From contig JABAKD010000030.1 in the NCBI GenBank assembly GCA_012845835.1, positions 6,211,599-6,275,598 on the forward strand: a DNA stretch of 64,000 nucleotides, in the 5' to 3' direction. The notes beneath the pieces were generated by a model, which saw only the letters and a list, made by a program, of their open reading frames with translations, did no database searches and was not told where the DNA came from. This document shows positions 34,615-45,285 of the stretch, piece after piece. Every line of letters begins with the position of its first letter. The first letter of the stretch is position 1. The position numbers were made by a program, and so were the translations under genes. Source of the stretch: Undaria pinnatifida. Lineage: Eukaryota > Sar > Phaeophyceae > Laminariales > Alariaceae.

Positions 34615-35818
34615 TGTAATCGAGTGTCAGTATAGCTGGCAATAGATTCGGTAAGATAGCCCGCAGAGTTATGGTCTATTGGCCACACAGGAAGATTCTC
34701 TTAAACGGAATATTCTGAGTGGAGCAGATAACCCGTAGAATCTAGCTAGCTTGTACCACAAGAGCGTTCTCGGTAATGGAACGTTCCTCCTCTGGACAAG
34801 ATAGATAGAAGTAAGCGCGTTAAGCGCTCATGGGATATAGAACATCCAGGAGAACGTTCCTTGTACGTTCCATAGGTAAAGGTCCAGAAGAGGGCACAGC
34901 AGCAATGCTGGGGTGAAGCGAACTCTGTGAGCTTCACCCCACCCCCGTGTTCTCACTCCTTCTCCTTTCTTTCCGGTCTCCTCGAGCTTCTCGTAGCTCA
35001 ACGCCAATATTAAGAAATCTACAAAGAAGAACCGGTGCTGTCTCCAAGCGAAGCTGATACCCCTGCGTCCTTTCCCTGTCACCATCCGGCACCACGACTC
35101 TTTCACAATTGGCGTCGTCGGCAAGACCTCCTTCATAGGACTGTATATCTTGCGATGAGGCATTTAAGCCTCATCATCACGAGGTGTGGGGGAATCTATA
35201 GCCTCATGTCTTTGTTTCGAATATCCGCATCTTCGACCCCATTTGCCGGTCTTTTTGGATGAACTTTGTCGTCACCCTTCGACCGTCTTGAGGTCTGCAT
35301 ATATAACTATTCAGGGTTGGCTAATGTAATCGAGTGTCAGTATAGCTGGCAATAGATTCGGTAAGATAGCCCGCAGAGTTATGGTCTATTGGCCACACAG
35401 GAAGATTCTCTTAAACGGAATATTCTGAGTGGAGCAGATAACCCGTAGAATCCAGCTAGCTTGTACCACAAGAGCGTTCTCGGCAATGAAACGTTCCTCC
35501 TCTGGACAAGATAGATAGAAGTAAGCGCGTTAAGCGCTCATGGGAACATAGAACATCCAGGAAAACGTTCCTTGTACGTTCCATAGGTAAAGGTCCAGAA
35601 GAGATCACAGCAGCAATGCTGGGGTGAAGCGAACTCTGTGAGCTTCACCCCACCCCCGTGCTCTCACTCCTTCTCCTTTCTTTCCGGTCTACTCGAGCTT
35701 CTCGTAGCTCAACGCCAATATTAAGAAATCTACAAAGAAGAACCGGTGCTGTCTCCAAGCGAAGCTGATACCCCTGCGTCCTTTCCCTGTCACCTTCCGG
35801 CACCACGACTCTTTCACA
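34615..35818 (+). mobile_element. TRIM-like miniature LTR retrotransposon
   Basis: Two LTRs of 493 and 494 bp (34615-35107 and 35325-35818), beginning TGTAATCGAG and ending CTTTCACA, flank an interior of only 217 bp. The target duplication is CAAT (34611-34614 and 35819-35822). A primer-binding site TGGCGTCGTCGGCAAG follows the left LTR at 35110. The tract CTATTCAGGGTTGGCTAA precedes the right LTR, in the polypurine-tract position. The LTRs look about 98 percent identical by eye. The interior has no coding capacity, so any movement needed proteins from another element. The gypsy element at 38474 has nearly the same tract before its 3' LTR and also a 4-bp duplication. Confidence 0.93.
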
Positions 35819-37217
35819 CAATTCAGAAATAGTAATAGCACGAATCGTGATTTTTGTCACTGATGGTGTTTGGCGTTTGTCGGGAAATATTCTCAGTATA
35901 AAGAGGAAACTGCACAGGTACTATTGATCTCGGCCTTGAAATTGAAATCCCCGTGTGGGACCTTACTTACACTTACCTGGTAGCGGTCATACGCTTGATT
36001 GACAGTCTGCATCGCGCTCGCATAATGCTAGACTGTTGCCATTGGCAAGGCCATCTTGAACGAAAAAGTGACCAAACTTTGTATTTAGTATTTGGTGAAG
36101 ATATTGGAGATACTGCTAAGAGACGACTGCTCGTGGTAGACTGCTGTGCGTGAAATTGAGCGAGTCGACATTCTGTTTTTTCAAGTTACTTCAAATACGC
36201 TAGCTGTGAGTCTCTCGTGTGATCGACAAGCAACAAGCAAAGCAGAATAAATGCCAATGGGCTGTTCGATTAGGCCAAAAAAACAGCCCCCATAATTCGA
36301 CCAAATGAGAAAATAAACGACCCTCACATTTTTTTCAGAAATTTCGAGAATCCACTACTAATAGAATCGCCCTCCCAAAACCGCAGCGCAATTAATTAGG
36401 TCAGAATTTCTGCATACGGTCAGGTTTTTGGTCAGGCTTTTTACTCGTGGAAACCCTCTATTTTATTGTTTTGTGCACTACCACCTTGCCATTAGCAACG
36501 GCTTAACATCGTCGCCCTTTCCCCCCACCAGGCATGGGACATCGTGCAGTGGGTTGTAACGGCCCTAGGCGCGGATTCTGACCAGCTTCAAGACCCACTT
36601 TTGCCACATGTGGAGGCCGTCCTGACCGGCAGCACATCTAAGGCGACGATAAGATGGTTCAGATGGAGATCATGCGCCAACAAACCATGGTGCGCATGAA
36701 GGAGCTGCGTGAATACGTCTTCGAGCAAATCGGCGGCCACGATGAGGCAGCTTTTAGGAAGCAGCTCCTGCTGTATAAAGCGGCACGCAATATTAGCCCT
36801 GCGTTTATCGTCCTACATCGCAGTGCCGCGGGCATCGACTTGAGCTGATTCGCATTGTTACCGTACGTCACGCCCAAGATCCTCCTGCAGTTGACACAGG
36901 AGCTCCCGTCCTACTACGCTCGGGCGAAGAGCCTTCCCGACCGCAGCATTGCAACGAGGGACTTCTGGCTTTGCTACCAGGAGGACCTGCCGACGTGGTT
37001 CAACCTGGTTCGAGTGCTGCATCTGATTGAGCCCTCATCGGCCATGATGGGGGGCGCGTTTTCCGCCATGAACACCGCGTTCGGCAAGCACGACACCGAA
37101 GGCGCTGCGGTGGCTAACGATCTGTTGGAGCTGACTGTTCAGTTGTCGTTCAACCGAGGGTGTGGTCGTGGCGGCAAGGGGGGTGGTGACTTTGGTTCGG
37201 CGGAGGAGATGTTGTAG

Positions 37218-38250
37218 ACGATCGACGACGGCAGCGGCGGCGAGTTCGGCGACGACGACAACGCGGTAGACACAGAAATCGGGGAAGAAAGTATTTTCCA
37301 GGGCAATATCGACAGGAACGAGGGGCTTTTGCGAGTCACTATAGGGGAATATGATACTCGTAGTCTGGAGCTTTTGATGGACTTGAATCCGTGCTGACTT
37401 CTATATTTACCTTCGTTTGCTCAGTGTTGCGGACGGACGTGCGCCTTGCACGAGTGGGGCGCGATCCAATTCCGCACGTTGACATTCGTTGCTATTGCTC
37501 AACCAACGCACAATCAAATTGCAGTGAGACTGGAACTGGGCAAGGTCGTGGCCAGGCGGATCGACTCCTACTTAATGTGGTGCAGCTAGCCTTCTGTCGG
37601 GTTTTTAGGTCCTTTGAATCGGTGCGGACCTGTGGGCAGTATAAAATTATGCAATATAAGTGGCAGCAGTATATGAATACTATATGATGATACATCAAGT
37701 ATCTGGTACCGATTGTACGGGCTTTACGTAGTAGTAGTTGCATCTCCTTCGGGACTTGAGAGGGGGAAAATTACGAATATTTTTATGGTTGCAACATCGG
37801 CCACACGAGGCCAACAGCCCGAGCTGCTGGGGATGCATCCGGAATGCGATATTAGGAGCTTTATGTTGACATGCACGCGGCATGCTGATAAACGTAGTGC
37901 TGCTCGCTCTTCCTAGCCGCATGATAAGATTCCACTCACGCGTCGTTTTTGTTTTTGGCTATACATAGATGGGTTCCGAATGGGCTAGTGTATTTTCCAG
38001 GTACAATACTGTCGTGTACTTGGTTGCACTTTTTCTTGCGGGTGGCCTCTCCCTTCACACACCCTTGCCTGTGTATTATCCAGACCCAATATTTGAAGTC
38101 AACCGACGGTCGTTGCTCCCACACCCCTTAATCATGCCACCACCGTATTTTATCTCTGGGCGCGTGTCTACACACTTTTCACACGGAGGGTGGGTAGGGG
38201 CTCTCTCGGACTGCCGTCCCACGTTGGGCATGGCAAGCTGTTGGATATGT
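37218..38250. other. Intergenic stretch, no gene seen
   Basis: After the hAT pseudogene stop, only short frames unlike known families are present. The acidic downstream stretch to about 37396 could be the continued tail of the pseudogene in another frame. Confidence 0.35.
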
Positions 38251-38405
38251 AGCACTACCACTGAGCTACTGTAGTGGCCGGGTAGCTCAGCGATTAGTGT
38301 TATATAACCAACAAAGTACGCGTTTACGCGTCTAGTGAGTAGCTCGCTGGGTAGTGCTATAAAAACCAACAAAGGATGTGTCGCGAGTTCGATTCTCGAC
38401 AACTT
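38251..38405. other. Head-to-head tRNA-like sequences
   Basis: The plus strand at 38278-38405 has the A-box-like GGGTAGCTCAGCGATTAG and, after an internal partial duplication (AGTAGCTCGCTGGGTAGTGC), the B box GCGAGTTCGATTCTCG. Immediately left, the minus strand of 38251-38271 reads GTAGCTCAGTGGTAGTGC, a near-perfect tRNA D-arm/A box. The two heads point away from each other. These are probably SINE or tRNA pseudogene heads; no cloverleaf was confirmed. Confidence 0.5.
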
Positions 38406-38473
38406 CATGTTTTTGTTCTTTTCGAGCGTGCGCGCTGAAGACATTATGAAACTGGCATGTTTTGTTGTGTTTT

Positions 38474-38968
38474 TGTGAAGAAGATACAAGACCAGATAGA
38501 GATGCAGGAGTATCCAACGCTTGACGTGCTCGAGACTTGTTCAGGAAATAGAGTTGTGTTCTTGTATTGTTGCAGGAGACCCGTGTCAGAGGTAGAAGTG
38601 GCCGGGTGGGGGTGGGTGAGGGCCACAGTTCAGCGAACAATCCTGGATTCATCACCCCCTCTGGATACCAAACCCAACCGTTACACCTTCTCGACAATAG
38701 CGTACCACTAATAGTAGATCGTACTGAAATAATCCATACAAAAACGGGACACCTGTCTAGGTACGTCACCGGTAAAGTTCAACACTCGTCAAGGTGATTC
38801 TGGCGTTTTTCTAACTCATCTGCGACGCTCCGCTACTTTTTGGTGGCGTGACCAGCATCTAGTTTCATCTAAATATGAAGGAAGTCTAGGCATCAAAACG
38901 TCATGAAATGTCTCCACCTTTTACGTAAGATAAGTGTGAATCTACCATAAATTTGGCACTGCATCACA
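38474..38968. repeat. Gypsy left (3') LTR
   Basis: It starts TGTGAAGAAGATACAAGAC and ends GCATCACA. It shares long blocks with the right LTR, such as TTGACGTGCTC, GGGTGGGGGTGGGTGAGG, TCAATCCTGGATTCATCACC (substituted) and GTACGTCACCGGTA. Confidence 0.8.
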
Positions 38969-39501
38969 TTAGCCCACCCTGAATAGTCGTACATGCAGAA
39001 AACACGAAAAACAAAAGATGGTCAAGACATCTTAAATACCAATAATGGGATCGAAAATGCAGCTATTCGAAACAACGGAAAAGGAAAGAGGCTACACAGA
39101 ATTACCCCACACCTTGCAAATCAGGTCACGATGCCTTTGGCAAACCCCAAGTCCGTTGTATGCAAGAGCAGAAAGCAGGGGCGGGGTATCAACAAAAAAT
39201 GTAAGCGAACCCAGCTGCCAAGAAGGGGGGGGGTCAACGGGCGTTGTCCAGAGTATCTATGAGGCAAAGTATGAACCCTGAGCACAAACGTCGAACCCTT
39301 TTCAACGAAAAAGACACATATAAGTGGGTCTACGATGGCGTGGGCCCGAAAGGGGCTAGCATAGCTAGCCATGGCGCGAAATAAATGGGGAAATAGGCGG
39401 TGAAGACTTTCAAAGGTATACTCAGCAAGCTCAGCAATAAAATTGTTAAATCGTGCTCCACAAGATAAGGCGCTACCGAAAGAGGCGAAGCCCAACACAA
39501 A

Positions 39502-40165
39502 ATGGGCTACCGCATGAAAACCCAGAAATTAAGTGTACTTAAGAGTAATAGACAACGTAGGCAATCCGAGCCAATAAATGAAGTGCACTGCAGAATGCTG
39601 CCAATGGCTGGATGTCTGTGCATGGGAAGCAAAACACAAGGGAAGAAGTGTACTCAAGAATACTACAGTACACAACATAAATTATCCGAGCAAAGAAATG
39701 AAGTGCACAGCAGAACACCAGCCAATGACCGAATGTCTGTGTATGGGAAGCAGAACACAAGGGAACAAGCGCACTCACTCGTAGAGAGTCGTCAGCAGGC
39801 TAACTCGTTGTGCACCTGACGAAAAATAGTATAGCGATACCGAACCGAAACACCTGGTCAGGAAAAGAGTACCATAAAAGCTACGGAAAAAAAGTGCACT
39901 GCAGAATACCCAGCCAATGGCTGAATGTCTGCGCGCATGGGAAGCAGACACAAGGAAAGGAGCGTACTGTAAAAAACAATCGACCGGCTAAATCGCTGTG
40001 CACCCGAAGCAAAAGAAAATTAAAGTACATATATAGGGGTACCGAACCAAGACACTGGAAGAGGGGTACAAATCGAGCTACGAAATAAAGCGCACTGCAG
40101 AATACCAGCCAGCGACCGAATGCTTGTGCATGGGAAGCAAAACACAACGAAAGGAGCACTAATGT
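39502..40165. repeat. Four degenerate ~110- to 190-bp repeats inside the gypsy element
   Basis: Units built on AAGTGCACTGCAGAA, GCCAATG-CTGAATGTCTG and CATGGGAAGCA-AACACAAGG occur near 39577, 39700, 39893 and 40089. Spacing and intervening sequence vary. Confidence 0.6.
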
Positions 40166-40384
40166 AGAACACGAGGGGCTCTACGGGATGCCTCAAAATT
40201 ACGTAGCACTCCCCGAGCCAGTCCCCCAGTCTGATGACGCTGAAGACACAAGGACCCGTGGTGGCCTGCCTATTGAAGTGCTGTAAAACGGAGGCAGGAG
40301 ACCGGGTCGTCGAGGAACAGGACGATGTAGGAGTTAGGCGAAGAGGTCTCTGGCGAGACTTGATGTGCAATTTTTCCTAGCTAG

Positions 40385-40530
40385 CTACCAGAGGCCGTCG
40401 CGGGCCGTGTACCAGAGGTGGGCACCTGCGGGGAGAACGGAAGCGCTAAAACGGCGGAGCAAGGTGGAGATGTCCAAGCTGATCCACCAGAAAAAGCGCA
40501 TAAGCATGCCGAGCGTCCGGGAAACGCCCA
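40385..40530 (-). pseudogene. Gypsy integrase zinc-binding (H2C2) fragment
   Basis: On the minus strand the frame reads HTCHSVISCHLGVSRTLGM then RFFWWISLDIST. This matches the pattern H-x3-H ... G-H-x-G-x-x-R-T-L ... F-x-W-P/W that precedes the catalytic core of Ty3/gypsy integrases. The second cysteine pair is disturbed and the catalytic core is missing. Confidence 0.7.
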
Positions 40531-40763
40531 AGTGGCAGGAGATGACGCTGTGACACGTGTGTAGGACCCACGGACAAATCAACATAGAAACGTATATGCG
40601 ACGTGCCTTATCGGAAGGTGGTAGCGGGGTAGTGACGGCTTGATTGGTAGAGGGCGTGGGTCGGTGGGCGAGAAGGGCGGAGTCGTCATCTGTTGTGTGT
40701 AGTTGGCATTTTGTGGCGAGAAAAATCAGCCTACGTACGTGCCAGGCCAATGCTGACCGGTGG

Positions 40764-42697
40764 TCACAGGACAGGCCCCAACCTCGGAAAGAAGCGGGCG
40801 GCGAGACGAGGGGATGTACAGTAGTCCAAAAGGTCGTCTGGCAGCAGCGAAGGGGAATCGAGGGAAATAAATTGAATGGTTGCGGAGCAGATGGGTTCAG
40901 CGCGTTGTACACGCGCCCGATAGGTGTGGGTGAAGCGCTCGACACAGGAATAGAATTGACGGTCGTCCACAGGGTCAGTAGCGGGTTCCGGGAGACGGAG
41001 CGACGTGGGCGTGGGAGTCTGTGCAGCTGCAGTGGTCGGTCTTGACATGGTGCATGCTGATGGGGAGTTGCTTTTCCGCAGAGTAGAGGCGCTCCCTGTC
41101 GCGGTGGCAACGGCGGTAAGCGGCAGGGGATCTTGTGTGGTACGGCTGCGGGTTGTGCTCGATCGGAGGGCCTGCGGCAAACGTATTGTCGAGGGAGCGG
41201 GCGAGCGTCGGCGAAGCACGGATGGTCTTGGAGTAGTGGTTACCAAAGGCCGTCGGCCAACAACGTAATCGACAGGAATCCGAGGCGTACCTGCGGTGGC
41301 GGCGGAGCGATGACCGGTCCGAGAAGATGTCCGGCCCGACGAGGCAAGAGGGGTGGTCGACACTGAGACGCCCAAGGTGTCCGATGGGGAGACGACGGGT
41401 GGCCTGAATGACGAACCAGGAGGGGCGCCGGCGGTCACGGCGGCCTGATCGGAGCTGGAAGGCGGTTCGACGGCAAAAGTCTTGAGCAAACATATGGGCG
41501 ACGGAAGCGCTGCAAGGCGAACCGGCAGCGGGGTCTTGAACGTGGCGTCAGCCTGTAGAAAACCTGCGAGATGGTTCAACGGCGGGGTCTTGAACATAAC
41601 GCGGACCAGTGGAAGCGCCTCGGGGCGAGTCGGCGGCGGGGTCTTGGACACAACTTGGGCCGACGGAAAAGCTGCGAGGCGAGTCGGCGGCGGGGTCTTG
41701 AGCATTACATGGGTCGACGGAAGCGCTGCGGGGCGAGTCGGTGGCTGGGTCTTAAACACAACATGACCCAGCGGAAGCGCTGCGGGTCGAGTCGGCGGCG
41801 GGGTCTTGAGCATTACGCGGGCCGGCGGAAACGCTGCGGGGTAAGTCAGCGGCGGGGGCTTCAACATAACGTAGGCCAGCGGAAGCGTTGCGGGGCGAGT
41901 TGGCGGCGGGGTCTTCAACATCACATGGGCCGGCGGAAGATTGGGGCATTGCCGTCGCTGTCACTGCCGCTGCCGCTTCCGCTGGAGGCGATCTCGCATC
42001 TGCAAAACATTCGGGGGGGGGGGGACGGCCGCGGTTGACCGAGGTGCAGGGGCAGCCGCTGCTGCAGGCAAAGAGAGAGACGCATTGAATGCTACTTGCT
42101 CGGCAAGGACTGCGTCCAAGCAGGCACGTAATTTGTCAACGTGTTCATCCAAGACCCGGTCTCGTGCTGCCCTCGCTATACGTAGCGATTCCGCGCCAAA
42201 CTGTATTTGTTGCTCCAGACGAGCAACGATGGCCTGCGCGGCCTCAACTTCCGTAGGAAGGTCGCTGGGCGTGTCGAACCTTGACCTGGGGAGGGCGGAC
42301 GCTGCGGGAAGCGGAAGCGAGGTGTGCAATGGCGAGGTTGGGGTCGGCGCGAGCACAGTCGGGGTCGAGGAAGTCCGGGCGGGCGCAGAAGATGTCGCGG
42401 AAGAAGGCGCGGAAGGGACACCGGAGGAGGCGCCAGGTGTTTTGACCCCAGCACTCTTGGTCTCGGTTTTCTTTAGGGCACCGAACGAGGCAGTGGCTTG
42501 GACCGGAACATCGCCGTCGCCATCACTGTCGTTGCCGCTTCCGCTTCCACTTCCACTTCCGTCGTTGCCAATGCTATTCGAGCTGTCGTAGTCGAGTAGC
42601 TCTTCCTTCTTCTTGATTCACTTCCGCTTCCGTCGTTGTCAATGCTATTCGAGCTGTCGTAGTCAAGTAGCTCTTCCTTCTTCTCGATTTCAGACAT
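40764..42697 (-). pseudogene. Gag-like region of the gypsy element, frame broken
   Basis: The minus-strand frame starting MSEIEKKEELLDYDSSNS at 42697 is acidic. A ~75-bp tandem duplication (about 42530-42680) shifts it out of frame. The next frame (41961-42356) contains an amphipathic stretch, LEQQIQFGAESLRIARAARD, likely a coiled coil. The long frame at 40764-41924 is Pro/Thr-rich, opening with eight 18-residue repeats. No zinc knuckle was seen. The gag label rests on position between the 5' LTR and integrase. Confidence 0.5.
41526..41957 (-). repeat. Eight 54-bp coding repeats (18 residues each)
   Basis: The unit boundary GCGGCGGGGTCTTGA recurs every 54 bp from 41526 to 41904 on the plus strand. 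On the minus strand each unit encodes a variant of MLKTPPPTRPAALPSAHV. Because 54 is a multiple of three, the frame stays open through the array. Confidence 0.9.
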
Positions 42698-43038
42698 GGG
42701 CGCGGACTGCGAGGAAGGTTGGGGGTGAGCGAAAGTTTGACGCGCGGTCAGAATGGGTGGGGCGGGGTTCCTTGTAAACGCGGGAACGGGAACGTCACGG
42801 GCGACTGATGTACGCGATTGGGATGCAGCGCGGAACGAGCGGGCTAAATAGCGGAGGTATCGGAGGGGTCGGGAAGGGTGGGGAATAAGACAAAGAGCAC
42901 AGCGACGTGTTGTCCTTGGAAGAAGAAGCGGTAGAGACCCTATGTCTTGCAACATCCTCCTGGCGATAGCCTCGCAGTGACGGGACGTCTTCCTGAGGGG
43001 AAAAACGTATCACACGCAACATCCTGGTGACCTTGACA

Positions 43039-43272
43039 CAACGGGGCAATCTTCGGGTGGTCTTGTCGCGACGAAACTGCATCCTGAGGGTCAAAAAACA
43101 AATCGGCGGCATCTTGGTCTGGTCTTGACGCAACGGGGCAATCTTCGGGCGGTCTTGTCGCGATGAAGCTGCATCCTGACGGTTAAAAACCAAAGTGGCG
43201 GCATCCTGGTGGCCTTGACGCAACGGGGCAATCTTCGGGCGGTCTCGTCGTGCCGAAGCTGACTCCTGTTGG
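43039..43272. repeat. ~90-bp tandem repeat near the gypsy 5' LTR
   Basis: The segment ACGCAACGGGGCAATCTTCG with following GGTCTTGTCGCGA and GCTGCATCCTGA starts at 43039, 43129 and 43218, giving about 2.6 copies. It lies between gag and the 5' LTR, so it may be in the transcribed leader. Confidence 0.85.
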
Positions 43273-43708
43273 AATTGACATTTCGCGAAGGGTCCCAAAA
43301 GGCAAGTTTACGATCTGATCACCAAACACAACCAAACTCGACTCGTCACACGTACGAGCTACATATAGCGCGCAGTGGTCGCGTTTTCAGAGCTCATCGC
43401 ACACGCACGCGGCAAACTATTCTCGTGCCAATACTCCTATGGCGGCTGAGACACCACGCAAAAACAAGACAACAAGAAAAAAAGAATTGGAGAAAAAAAA
43501 GGATGAGGCCTGGATGATGGAAAATTACTAGGAAATACTATAGAAAAACAACCAAGGACTGAAACCAAGCTGACAAACAAACATAAATTGGGACCTACAA
43601 AGGTGGGGAAAAGAAGAAGAGAAGAAGAAGTACGTGTCGTTCCCCATAGTAGAACGAAGGGAGCACGTCGCGAAGCGGGGAAGCAGTCCTTCCGGCAGAC
43701 GCCACACT

Positions 43709-44441
43709 TGTGAATAAAGAAGATACAAGACTAGGTAGAAGGTAGTATATTATAGGGATGCGGGAGCATCCAAAGCTTGACGTGCTCTAGACCTCGCTCA
43801 GGAAATTAGAGACGTGTTCTTGATTATTATTGCAAGAGCTCCGTGACAAAGAGAGAAGTGACCGGGTGGGGGTGGGTGAGGGTCACAGTTCAGCAATCAA
43901 TCCTGGATCCATCACCCCCCCCCCCAGATATCTAACTCAACCGTTACACCTTCACAACAATAATAGCGTACCACTAATAACTATAGTAGCCCGCATTAAA
44001 ATCCCAAGAAAACGTGACAGCTGCCTATTAATAGGTACGTCACCGGTATACTTCAAGGCTCACTCGCCAAAGCGATTCTGACGTTGTTCTAACTCATCTG
44101 CAACACCCCGATATACTTTTTGGTCGCGTGGACCATAGTCTAGTTCAACCGAATAAATTAAAATTCAGAAGATAACTTTGTCTAGCACACCGCTGAACTG
44201 TTTGCTGCTGTGGGAGAGTCATACTGGGTGAAGAACCAATGATAATGCGTAATGTATTTCAATTGTGGAGACGACCTTTTTATTGAGCAAAGCTCTGACT
44301 TTTCCTTCATCTGCTAAATAAATATGAAAGACGTCTAGGCATCAAAGAAAGGTCATGGAATGTCTTAGCTTTTTACGTAAAATAGAGGTGGTAAATCTAC
44401 CATATATATCATGATAAGGTTATTGACACACTCCGGTCACA
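43709..44441. repeat. Gypsy right (5') LTR
   Basis: It starts TGTGAATAAAGAAGATACAA and ends CTCCGGTCACA. It is about 240 bp longer than the left LTR, mostly from sequence at about 44160-44310 not present there. TTTT follows. Confidence 0.75.
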
Positions 44442-44874
44442 TTTTCGTACCCGGTACGCTAGCATTTCACCAGAATATATCCGGGCGGCCAATTTGTTGG
44501 GTGAGCTCCATTTCACTTGCTTTACCTTGATAATTTGCGATTGTTTTCGGCATATTTATTACTCTGTCTCACAGTTTGTCTGATGTGGCCACAAAATTTG
44601 TACCTCTCTAGGATGAAGAATCAGCACGGACACGGGGTGTACTGATGATGATGTTGTGGGTAGAACGGTTTAACGTGAAGACAGCACGCCATGCATAGAA
44701 AACCAACCAACTATAATATACCTGGTGTTATTATAGTAGACCCCTTCCTTCTTGTTGTGGTGACTGGTTGTCACGGGACATAACATACATACATGCCAAC
44801 ATACAAGATGTTGTTTGTAGGTGATGCCGTCACGTACGTCCCGTTCCGGCGGCTCTCTCCCTTGACAGCGCTTC

Positions 44875-45083
44875 AAACCTCAGCTGAGGGGCAACCGTGA
44901 TACTAGGAGGGGCATGGGGGCGGATGACAGATTCATACATCCACACCCACCCATGATGACACCGGTCACATGCCCTGGGCGCGTGTTGCATTTCTTGGTG
45001 TTGTGATCAGAGTTTAACAATGATATGTAAAAAACACAACACATCTATCATCTATCTGAATCAGATAGATGACGATGATCATT
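44875..45083. repeat. 209-bp direct repeat, left copy
   Basis: It matches 45286-45494 with a single mismatch (AAACCT against AAACTT at the left end) and no gaps. It includes a 21-bp odd palindrome, a 10-bp stem ATCTATCTGA, near its right end. It abuts a poly(T) run. Confidence 0.95.
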
Positions 45084-45285
45084 TTTTTTTTTTTTTTTTT
45101 TTATCCTCCGGCGGATGGGGAAAAATAAAGCTTTAGCTCACCACACTTCCGCGTATTTTCATACGCGTCGTGTGTCGATTTAACTCAGTTGCTTTCGCAG
45201 CCCAACGCTAGCTGGCGCACCCTTCGAGTCCCATTGTAGGTATAGCGTAAGCTGTCCCTATCATTGGTCCTCGTTACAACCCCGG
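45084..45285 (-). mobile_element. Poly(A)-tailed short retroposon, copy 2, between the 209-bp repeats
   Basis: Read on the minus strand this ~200-bp unit starts CCGGGGTTGTAACGAGG and ends in TTTTTCCCCATCCGCCGGAG, GATAA and a poly(A) tail of about 18-19. On the plus strand it carries ATCCTCCGGCGGATGGGGAA and GCTCACCACACTTCCGCG. It also has, in plus orientation, AACTCAGTTGC and CTTCGAGTCCC, which resemble A and B boxes. The tail and the flanking repeats end at exactly the same base. Confidence 0.6.

Larger units (their letters stand above)
30309..37217 (+). pseudogene. Decayed multi-exon hAT-like transposase gene
   Basis: Five exon remnants with splice-like borders lie in order: 30309-30458; 31617-31746, including CIQCMSHLFNRAG, the C-x2-C/H-type motif before the catalytic core in hAT-like proteins; 32750-33006; 34206-34329; and 36532-37217. 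The last ends DLPTWFNLVRVLHLIEPSS followed by GAFSAMNTAFGKHD, the hAT C-terminal dimerisation region. Phase is kept across 31746/32750. Damage: a stop TGA at 32887-32889 just after TSRWW, a one-base frame inconsistency in the fourth exon, a frame change near 36645, and a TGA at 36846. The former introns contain a SINE, an LTR fragment and a TRIM. It is probably an autonomous hAT transposon or a domesticated derivative now dead. Terminal repeats were not found, so a link to the MITE at 23384 is only a possibility. Confidence 0.72.
38474..44441 (-). mobile_element. Degenerate gypsy-type LTR retrotransposon
   Basis: Diverged LTRs with matching ends TGTGA...TCACA lie at 38474-38968 and 43709-44441; the right one carries extra sequence. 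TTTT flanks both sides (38470-38473 and 44442-44445), a 4-bp duplication that is weak evidence because it is low complexity. On the minus strand, the 5' LTR is followed by TGGCGTCTGCCGGAAGG as primer-binding site. The tract CTATTCAGGGTGGGCTAA precedes the 3' LTR. The interior holds a gag-like region (40764-42697) and an integrase zinc-binding fragment (40385-40530). Protease, RT and RNase H were not found, so the element is internally deleted and dead. Three families of tandem repeats lie inside. Confidence 0.8.
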
